Shown here in pieces: positions 25,814-32,087 of a stretch of 64,000 nucleotides of DNA. Numbering within the stretch: position 1 is the stretch's first letter; the number at the start of each line of letters is the position of its first letter. The DNA is taken from contig CAZDWS010000004.1 of the NCBI GenBank assembly GCA_964509295.1, positions 1 through 64,000 on the forward strand, in the 5' to 3' direction. The DNA comes from JBGSQR01 sp964509295 (GTDB lineage Bacteria > Desulfobacterota > Desulfuromonadia > Geobacterales > Pseudopelobacteraceae). Under the pieces are notes generated by a model. It saw only the letters and a list, made by a program, of their open reading frames with translations, searched no databases and was not told where the DNA came from. A program made the position numbers and the translations under genes.

Positions 25814-26491
25814 TTACTTTAAAGGCTGTTGAAGCATATACCCCCCTCCGCGAACAGTATGAATCAGTTTAACAGGAAAATTCTTATCCACCTTGTTTCG
25901 CAGATAGTTGACATATACGTCGATAATATTTGAAAAAAAATCAACCTTATCATTCCATATTTTGTTGCCTATCATATTACGCGATAATACCGTATTGGGG
26001 TTGCGCATCATATATTCCAACAGGTCATATTCTTTGATGGTCAGGTCAAGTTCAATGCCGTCACGCCATACACTGTGAGAGACCGGATCAAGCCGTAGAT
26101 CGGCAAAACATACCATGGCGCTGCGTACTTTATAGCTCCGGCGCAAAAGCGCTCTGACACGGGCCATAAATTCGACAATGACAAATGGTTTTGGCAGGTA
26201 ATCATCTGCGCCGGCGGCAAGACCGGAAACAATACCTTCGGTAGTAGCATCAGAAGAAATCATGATCACCGGAACATGGTTACCGGCATTTCTCAGATCT
26301 TGTACTATGGACAAACCGTCTTTTGGGGAAAGCTGCTGGTCAACTATCACAAGATTGTATGTGCCTGATAGAGCCAGTTTTAACCCTTCGATGCCGTCAT
26401 TGACAACGGAAACAAAATACTCCACCTCCTCCAGACTACGCTTGATTAAATCCGCTGCTTTGATTTCGCTATTGAGAACAAGTATTTTCAT
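25814..26491 (-). CDS. OmpR/PhoB-type response regulator with altered acidic pocket
   Basis: A 225-residue DNA-binding regulator with an N-terminal receiver and a C-terminal winged helix (LDLTIKEYDLLEYMMRNPNTVLSRN ... IDVYVNYLRNKVD ... LIHTVRGGGYML). The start is taken at ATG 26491, which gives the usual MKILVL beginning and has GGAAA upstream; a start 15 bases earlier is also open. Phosphoacceptor Asp51 (VIVDQQL), Ser79 and Lys101 (LPKPF) are present, but the usual acidic pair near residues 7-8 is Asn7-Ser8. No kinase gene is adjacent. It may regulate the T6SS genes beside it (inference). Confidence 0.9.
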   Translation of the reverse strand: MKILVLNSEIKAADLIKRSLEEVEYFVSVVNDGIEGLKLALSGTYNLVIVDQQLSPKDGLSIVQDLRNAGNHVPVIMISSDATTEGIVSGLAAGADDYLPKPFVIVEFMARVRALLRRSYKVRSAMVCFADLRLDPVSHSVWRDGIELDLTIKEYDLLEYMMRNPNTVLSRNMIGNKIWNDKVDFFSNIIDVYVNYLRNKVDKNFPVKLIHTVRGGGYMLQQPLK

Positions 26492-26698
26492 AGGCACATT
26501 TTCCAATTTAATAGTATGTTTATTAGTCCGTGCAACAGTGGTTTACCCGGTTTCGGCCTAGCACTAAACCGGCCTAAATGGCTTGCAGATGTTCCAATAG
26601 TTATATTGTCGAAGTGAAATGTAGCAAACTGTTTTAGCATCTACAATATTTTTAATCATTACCCATGGATTTTATTTAATAAAAAATCCATACTACCG

Positions 26699-27205
26699 TT
26701 AATTCAGCCCAACCGAACCGCCTCTGATTTTGTTACTCCGTACAGCCTGCGACAGAACATTTTTTCCCTTTATCTCAATCCTGCCATCCTTGTTCATCCG
26801 GATAGAAGACTCCCCGCAGCAGATATTAATTTCAGTTGCAGCTGAAATCCTTAATATCTCTTCTTCATTCCTGGTCTCGACAACGGAATGATCTCTAGGT
26901 TCATGCATAAGACCGATTATGATTGGCTTTCTCGCGTTGTTCATCTCAAACATCAAAGCCACATCCCGTCCGATGTGATCTTCATTCAATTCCACAGTAG
27001 AACGGGATGGAAGAGCGCGTCCTGTTGGGTTTACAGGAAACTCCACAAAAGGAGTGCCGGATGCATCAAATCCGTCTATTATTCCGATCACAATCCCGAT
27101 TACCTGACCACTTTCTTCCGTATTGCGGGTTACAAGCTCGATTATATCAGTCTCGGCGTTCATAACTATTTCATTATCTGCCACACATATTTTCTCTTTA
27201 AGCAT
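26699..27205 (-). CDS. DUF6484-type T6SS accessory protein
   Basis: A 168-residue cytoplasmic protein. The segment GQVIGIVIGIIDGFDASGTPFVEFP and the later VALMFEMNNARKPIIIGLM form a small barrel-like domain that I associate with DUF6484, found in T6SS clusters beside DUF2169 and DUF4150 proteins. The C terminus (about 125-165) has short beta-repeats like the needle part of spike proteins (INICCGESSIRMNKDGRIEIKG). It is separated by about 200 bases from the DUF2169 gene upstream. It may take part in spike or effector loading; the exact job is not known. Confidence 0.65.
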   Translation of the reverse strand: MLKEKICVADNEIVMNAETDIIELVTRNTEESGQVIGIVIGIIDGFDASGTPFVEFPVNPTGRALPSRSTVELNEDHIGRDVALMFEMNNARKPIIIGLMHEPRDHSVVETRNEEEILRISAATEINICCGESSIRMNKDGRIEIKGKNVLSQAVRSNKIRGGSVGLN

Positions 27206-27248
27206 AAACTGACCTTTATATTTGTATTTAAACGAGGAAAAACTATTT

Positions 27249-27395
27249 TCTCACGGAGTTCACTGAGGCACAGAGAAAACCGGTAAAACTTCTACTATTT
27301 TTCAACCAACACCAGACTTCCAGGTAGTTTATTATTTTACATTCTCTGTACCTCGCTTAATAGCGCCTACTTTTGGCTGTGAGCTCTGTGAGAGA
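27249..27395. repeat. imperfect inverted repeat pair in spacer
   Basis: The segment 27249-27276 (TCTCACGGAGTTCACTGAGG...) has its near reverse complement split over 27343-27354 (TCTCTGTACCTC) and about 27379-27395 (GTGAGCTCTGTGAGAGA). The word CTCTGTG-CTC-GTGA is, as I recall, common in dispersed non-coding repeats of delta-proteobacteria. It fills the spacer between DUF2169 and DUF6484 genes and holds no reading frame. Confidence 0.4.
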
Positions 27396-27401
27396 CTGCA
27401 T

Positions 27402-28415
27402 TTAGGTTTTCGCTGTAGACTCTTCAAAATGAACACTCTTAAGATATTTGTTGTCTGAATACAGTGGCATCCGGCTGATATAAGTCAAGGTCAGACGCTG
27501 TTCATCCGGCTCTATCAGACAGGTATCCATTTCCATGGGCGCTGATATAGTTTCCTGCTTTATCCTGGCAGTGCAGGTAAAAATATGTTCAGGGATAGTT
27601 AATGTCAATTCAGGCTGCGAACAATGCAGGTTGAATAAAGTCAGTATTTCCCGCCCCTTCAGTTTTGGCCGGTATATCTGGTCATCCGGCACCGCGTTGT
27701 AACACCTGGGATTCAGATCCAGAGGATTCAGCGGAAAGCGCTCTTTTTTCCATTTCTCATCATAGGTACCTGCGTACATTAGCCGCTGTTGCCAGCTCAT
27801 GGGAATAGCGCCCAGACCAGCTGGTTTCGGCCGGTCGTTGATTGACTTGATGGGACAGTCCAAATATTCAATATGCGGTAGTACAGAGTTTTCCAGATGC
27901 TCTGCGCCAAAGCCCATGCCCAGTGGATTACACTCAAACTCTTGCTTGCCCTTTTTATCTTCGTAACATCCGCCAAAAGCATATTCATAGGAAAGAGGGA
28001 TTTTTTCAAAATGAACAGGATCCGACATTTTGGAAAAGCCCAATTTGCGACGCCAGGATCTGGGGCCATAAACAATCAACGCTTTTTCCAGATACCCCAG
28101 TGTAAATCCGCACGGCACCAGCCTTTTCCTGTTGCCGTAGACATGGCCGTTGATAATGATATCCGTGCCCTCTTTCTCGGGAACAATGTCAACAGGGTAT
28201 CTAATGCCGGAATTTTCAGGCTTGTCATAATACTCGTCGCTCAACATGACCGGCAGCATGCGCTCTCTTGGCGAAATGCTGATTTTGCCGTTATCATCAA
28301 AATCATAGCTCGCCTTGAGAATACCGACGAGCAGTTCCTGTTCGTTGTTATCGGTAGAGATCACAAATTTTGCCAGATACGGCGTCATGTTATAGGTTTC
28401 GTGAACTTGCAGCAT
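27402..28415 (-). CDS. DUF2169 family T6SS accessory protein
   Basis: A 337-residue cytoplasmic protein. The pattern TPYLAKFVISTDNNEQELLVGILKASYDF at the N terminus, the repeated GNRKRLVPCG / GPRSWRR segments and SYEYAFGG...NPLGMGF match the DUF2169 family, which occurs in T6SS clusters with VgrG, PAAR-like DUF4150 proteins and TIGR02270 proteins, probably as an effector adaptor or chaperone. It follows the LRR gene by about 107 bases. The first ~12 codons and ribosome region are repeated at 31980-32014 (see there), indicating past rearrangement. Confidence 0.8.
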   Translation of the reverse strand: MLQVHETYNMTPYLAKFVISTDNNEQELLVGILKASYDFDDNGKISISPRERMLPVMLSDEYYDKPENSGIRYPVDIVPEKEGTDIIINGHVYGNRKRLVPCGFTLGYLEKALIVYGPRSWRRKLGFSKMSDPVHFEKIPLSYEYAFGGCYEDKKGKQEFECNPLGMGFGAEHLENSVLPHIEYLDCPIKSINDRPKPAGLGAIPMSWQQRLMYAGTYDEKWKKERFPLNPLDLNPRCYNAVPDDQIYRPKLKGREILTLFNLHCSQPELTLTIPEHIFTCTARIKQETISAPMEMDTCLIEPDEQRLTLTYISRMPLYSDNKYLKSVHFEESTAKT

Positions 28416-28457
28416 TATTTATCCCTTAATCACAGCCGTTTTCAGATCGTCAACATA
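28393..28457 (-). repeat. duplicated DUF2169 start region and gene-end scar
   Basis: On the minus strand 28427-28393 (ribosome site plus codons MLQVHET) is nearly identical to 32014-31980. Just before it, 28457-28419 can be read YVDDLKTAVIKG-stop, which resembles the end NNPDDLKTRVLQR-stop at 31710-31745. The 28457-28419 reading frame has no start, so it looks like the leftover 3-prime end of a gene that once preceded DUF2169. Confidence 0.5.
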
Positions 28458-28522
28458 TCACTTGTACAACTGGGCGGCGCTGTATTTGGTAAGCTCGGAT
28501 TGGCTGCGCCGCCATTGACGTC

Positions 28523-30232
28523 TCAATTTCTTCTTATAAAACATCCGGCATTGTTACACTCCAAGTGCTCTGGCAGTATTGCTCGCAATTTTTTAAGATC
28601 GCGCGAAGATATTTCATGTCTAAAACCATCTTTAGACCAGACAATTTCTTTGAGTTTTGTCATTTTTTTCAATGATGGCAAATCCGGAAACGGACTGGTA
28701 TTTAAATGTATTTTTTCCAGGTTCACCAGATTTGAAAATGAATCCGGCAGAGATTTGAGCGGGGTTCCTTCAAAAATGAATTCGTTCAGGTTCTTTAACT
28801 TTCCTATTTCCGAAGGCAATCCATGCATCATGGAATTGTTTGACAAGTTCAAATTTTCCAGTCGATCCAGCGAGCCAATTTCCGGAGGTAGCTGAGTAAG
28901 ATTGCTCCCCCCGATCCCCAGAGTCGTCAAAGCTTTGAGTCGGGATATCTTGCCAGAAAGCCTCGTAATGGGATTGGCGCTAAGGTTTAACCATTTCAGG
29001 CTATCCAATGTAAACACCTTTTCAGGCACCTCTGTGAAATCATTCAAATACAGGTTAAGCAGTTGCAGTGATTTCAGCTTCTCCACTCCTTCCGGCAACT
29101 GTTGAAACCTATTTTTTGATACGTCCAGATGTTTAAGATGAGTTAACTGTGAAATTTCTGCCGGAAGATTTTTGAGCAGGTTATGTGATATATCGAGATA
29201 TTCCAGTTCCGGTAGTTCAGCGATTTCTTTTGGAAGCGTCTTGAACCTGTTGCTGGAAAGATTGAGATCATGTAGCTTCGATAACCCTTTAATTTCATTT
29301 GGAAGCGAAGTCAGCATGTTTCCGGAAACATTCAATTGACCCAGGCGAGAGAATCGACCTATTTCTGCCGGAAGTTCATTGAGTTGATTGTCACTGACAG
29401 ACAATACGGTCAACGCGGAAAGCATGCTGATTCCCGCAGGCAGGTCTTCCAGTTCATTATTATCGAGATTCAACGAACTCAATTTATGGAGGCGAGTGAT
29501 TTCCGGTGGCAGATGCTGGAGTTTATTCCTTTGCAAATCCAGGGAAGTCATTTTGGTATGATGACCAATGCTTTCAGGAAGTTGGGCTATATTCAGGTCT
29601 GATAAATCCAGGGCATTATTTATACGGTAAAGTTCGTCGTCATATAAGGAAATACCGGCAAACCCGATTAGAAAATCAAGCATTTCTCCGGGGTTGAAAC
29701 CGATACGAACACCGCCGTAAAGTCCGGCCGCCATTTCTAATCGTGTAATCCGGCCATATCTCGATGGCCTTTTATTTCTGCTATCCTCTGAATCTACTTT
29801 AAGTTCAGTCAATTTTCCAAAAAAACAAATGGTTTCTTCAGACTTATACTTACCAAACTGCCCCTCCCTGAGTCCAAAGCCATTAAACTCATGATCGAAA
29901 CTAGGAAATGGAGAAACATTATACGAGTGGCTATAACTGCGCTTCGTAAGACCAGAATACAGACCCATACCAAAAGGGCCAATTCCGACTTCTGCTCCCC
30001 AGACATTAGATTCCAGCGCAAAAGTCCAGATATCCAGAAAAGCATTCAAACGGTTTTTAAAATAGGCTTTCACAGGATGTTCTAGCTTATATAACAAAAC
30101 TTCTTTTGAGCGCCATTCCTTCTCTACTGAAGTCTTACCAGAGTCACCGGACCAGGCGGATACCGGAATGGATAATCCACCAAAACAAAATAAAATCACC
30201 ATAGTTGCCAGGGAAATGATTCTGAATTTCAT
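28523..30232 (-). CDS. secreted leucine-rich-repeat protein
   Basis: A 569-residue protein with a signal peptide (1-26, ending PVSA). Residues about 30-190 form a non-repetitive domain ending with GVRIGFNPGEMLDFLIGFAGISLYDDEL. Residues about 195-530 hold about 14 leucine-rich repeats of 23 residues with consensus LPxEIxxLxxLxxLxLSxNxLxx. The last ~40 residues contain two cysteines (Cys at GHLECNNAGCF). The start ATG follows AGGAAA. Such LRR domains bind proteins. Its position in the T6SS island downstream of lipase and DUF1566 genes makes a cell-contact or secreted role possible, but no T6SS targeting signal is visible and the Sec signal argues for export to the periplasm or surface. Confidence 0.85.
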   Translation of the reverse strand: MKFRIISLATMVILFCFGGLSIPVSAWSGDSGKTSVEKEWRSKEVLLYKLEHPVKAYFKNRLNAFLDIWTFALESNVWGAEVGIGPFGMGLYSGLTKRSYSHSYNVSPFPSFDHEFNGFGLREGQFGKYKSEETICFFGKLTELKVDSEDSRNKRPSRYGRITRLEMAAGLYGGVRIGFNPGEMLDFLIGFAGISLYDDELYRINNALDLSDLNIAQLPESIGHHTKMTSLDLQRNKLQHLPPEITRLHKLSSLNLDNNELEDLPAGISMLSALTVLSVSDNQLNELPAEIGRFSRLGQLNVSGNMLTSLPNEIKGLSKLHDLNLSSNRFKTLPKEIAELPELEYLDISHNLLKNLPAEISQLTHLKHLDVSKNRFQQLPEGVEKLKSLQLLNLYLNDFTEVPEKVFTLDSLKWLNLSANPITRLSGKISRLKALTTLGIGGSNLTQLPPEIGSLDRLENLNLSNNSMMHGLPSEIGKLKNLNEFIFEGTPLKSLPDSFSNLVNLEKIHLNTSPFPDLPSLKKMTKLKEIVWSKDGFRHEISSRDLKKLRAILPEHLECNNAGCFIRRN

Positions 30233-30298
30233 GTAGTTTCCTCTTGTGGAAATTTTTGATATTTCAATATACTGCCAAACGCACGGTTTACCGTGCTT

Positions 30299-30976
30299 CT
30301 AATGAGCCACTGACCCGGGTTTTGCCGAGCGAACCAGCCAAACGCATTGGATGTTTTTCTTTCGGGCAAACCCAGTTGTGCCTGACGTCATATCCACTAT
30401 CCAGGCGCTGCTTGTATCATTGGCGTAACTGCTGGACGACCAGTAGTCGCAGTTCTCGTCTCGGATCTCAAAAAAAGGATGATCTTGCGGCAGAGCAGGC
30501 CAGTGGCCGGAACGATCAAACAGACTTTCCAGTTCTTTGAGATTGGGCAACCGCCACTGTCCGGCAGTGGAACCGTCACTAAGGCAACAGTTCGCAGGTG
30601 GAGCAGAAGCATGCCCGTATTTGATCGCATTCGTCGGCACAGCCCAGGTATTATGTCCTTTGAGACAACTGGTTGATGGCGCAGGCGCTGAAGCCATCCT
30701 GCTGGCCGCAGTCAGGGCTTCAGCCCAGGTTTTATCAGCAATGCAACCGGCATTCTGCAGCCAGACCAACCCGGTCAGGTTGTCAGTGACAGTACCGTTT
30801 TTATTATCTTTAAAACGCGACTTGGGCCAGGCTGCTCCGGCCTTAACAGAGGCATCATCACCAGCGGCAATAGTGGTACTCAGACCTGTGGCAGGCAATT
30901 GAACTGTTCCAGCATAAACATCATGCGGCAACAGCACCAATGATAGCAGTAATATCAATGTTAATCGTTGCAGCAT
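30299..30976 (-). CDS. exported DUF1566 (Lcl domain) protein
   Basis: A 225-residue protein with a signal peptide (1-22, ending VYA). The mature part holds one DUF1566/Lcl domain: RFKDNKNGTVTDNLTGLVWLQNA, GQWRLPNLKELESLFDRS, DYWSSSSYANDTSSAWIVDM, and the C-terminal CVWLVRSA. This domain is widespread in exported delta-proteobacterial proteins and is related to C-type-lectin-like folds, often with surface or adhesion roles. A closely related but broken copy lies immediately upstream (31006-31650), so the two arose by tandem duplication. Function unknown. Confidence 0.8.
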   Translation of the reverse strand: MLQRLTLILLLSLVLLPHDVYAGTVQLPATGLSTTIAAGDDASVKAGAAWPKSRFKDNKNGTVTDNLTGLVWLQNAGCIADKTWAEALTAASRMASAPAPSTSCLKGHNTWAVPTNAIKYGHASAPPANCCLSDGSTAGQWRLPNLKELESLFDRSGHWPALPQDHPFFEIRDENCDYWSSSSYANDTSSAWIVDMTSGTTGFARKKNIQCVWLVRSAKPGSVAH

Positions 30977-31005
30977 AAAAATGTATCTCCATTATTAAAA
31001 AGTGA

Positions 31006-31650
31006 TCAATTATGGTTTATTCCGCCACGAACCGGCCAGACGTAATAACTGAGCCCCGGTTGATAGGGACCAATGAAGCCATCGTACATAGAGACGAACC
31101 AGGGGGCCCCGCCGGGGCGATCGGTTGTTCTGACACTGGACGACCAATATCTGCGTGCCTGGACGGTCGTGAACGAATGACCGGCTGGAAGGGCAATGCC
31201 GGAATCGTTCGATAGATCAATCAGGCTTTCCAGCTCGTTAATATTGGGCAAACGCCACTGCCCGTCTCTGGAGCCGTCTTTGAGACCACAGGACGCTGGC
31301 GCAGACGAAGGGGCCAGTCTGTTGGCCACAGCCACAGCATCACCCCATTTTTTCTGCCCGAGGCAGCTGGCGTTTTGCAGCCAGATCAGACCAGTCAATT
31401 TATCTATAACCATTCCGTTGTTATTGTTTATGAAGCGCGGTTTTGGCCACGCCACACCAGCCTTAACAGCTCCGTCCTGTCCGGTTCCCTTACAAGAAAC
31501 GCTGATACCGTTGGTGTCATAACAAGCCGTTTGTCCGCTTGCAGGCAACTGAACTGTTTCTGCCTGTATCGCATAGCACGACAATCCGAACGTCACAACA
31601 GCTGCAATGGCAAAGGTTTTTCGTAATAAAAGGCTAAAATTTGGTTACAT
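31006..31650 (-). pseudogene. DUF1566 protein with stop at codon 2
   Basis: The frame encodes a second DUF1566/Lcl protein (RFINNNNGMVIDKLTGLIWLQNA, GQWRLPNINELESLID, RYWSSSV). The natural start appears to be ATG at 31650, four bases after a strong AAGGAG site, but the next codon (31647-31645) is TAA. Beyond it the frame is open and encodes a good signal peptide (LLLRKTFAIAAVVTFGLSCYAIQA would be split by any later start). The only later start before the domain is GTG at 31596, which has no ribosome site and cuts the signal peptide in half. It is therefore either a recent nonsense mutant or is started in an unusual way. Confidence 0.65.
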
Positions 31651-31709
31651 ATTACTCCTTAAATACAGTCTCCCGGAACCATCTTTATCACAATTAGTAT
31701 TCCTGCATT

Positions 31710-31843
31710 TTATCGCTGAAGCACCCGTGTTTTCAGGTCGTCAGGATTATTGAAGATTTTATATGTTTCAACCTGAAAGCCTGGTCAAAGCTGTCCAGTT
31801 TTGCAGTAACCTGTTCTTTTGCGACATCAGCGCCTAATCCCAT
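31710..31843 (-). pseudogene. short frameshifted gene remnant
   Basis: From ATG 31843 the frame reads MGLGADVAKEQVTAKLDSF and continues to an early stop; a one-base shift near the DQAF codons would continue as QVETYKIFNNPDDLKTRVLQR and stop at 31710-31712. The joined product would be about 44 residues. Its end resembles the scar at 28419-28457, so it may be what remains of the gene that once preceded DUF2169. Assignment as remnant is inferred from the shift and the similarity; no family is recognised. Confidence 0.4.
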
Positions 31844-31950
31844 TTGCCATACTTATTCATGCTGTAGTATGTTCCGGTTGCAATTACATATAGAACTCCC
31901 ATAATTATAACGATAAAGCACATTCCAATTGCTGCTGCCAGACCATCCAT
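31834..31950 (-). CDS. 38-residue single-helix membrane protein
   Basis: A short reading frame starting with ATG at 31950 behind AAAGGA with good spacing. It encodes MDGLAAAIGMCFIVIIMGV and then a short tail to NKYGKWD. The hydrophobic stretch of about 20 residues makes one membrane helix with an aromatic, Lys-containing tail. It is shorter than usual gene-calling limits. It lies between the lipase gene and the DUF1566 pair, on the same strand. A small regulatory or immunity-like membrane peptide is possible; coding status rests on the ribosome site and helix only. Confidence 0.5.
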   Translation of the reverse strand: MDGLAAAIGMCFIVIIMGVLYVIATGTYYSMNKYGKWD

Positions 31951-31979
31951 TTATTGATCCTTTATTGATTTGATTATTT

Positions 31980-32014
31980 AAGGTTTCGTGGACTTGCAGC
32001 ATTATTAAATCCTT
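31980..32014 (-). repeat. partial copy of DUF2169 gene start
   Basis: Minus-strand 32014-31980 repeats the leader and first codons of the DUF2169 gene (MLQVHET, with nearly identical bases upstream including the TAATATG-like junction). After about 7 codons similarity ends and the frame encodes unrelated residues, stopping at 31853. It is taken as a recombination scar and not as a gene. Confidence 0.6.
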
Positions 32015-32087
32015 AAAATATGTAACTCCAGGATACCCAGAGGACACTCTAATTATTCCATTTCACTTGCCAGCAACAAACAGGCCT

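Noticed and set aside
27897..28895. Long plus-strand frame (332 codons) opposite DUF2169 and the LRR gene
   Set aside because: It spans two well-supported minus-strand genes, has no family match and shows the composition expected for an antisense shadow frame.
31853..32047. 64-codon minus-strand frame with MLQVHET inside
   Set aside because: Only the MLQVHET start is similar to DUF2169; the remainder is unrelated and overlaps a better small ORF, so it is treated as a scar.
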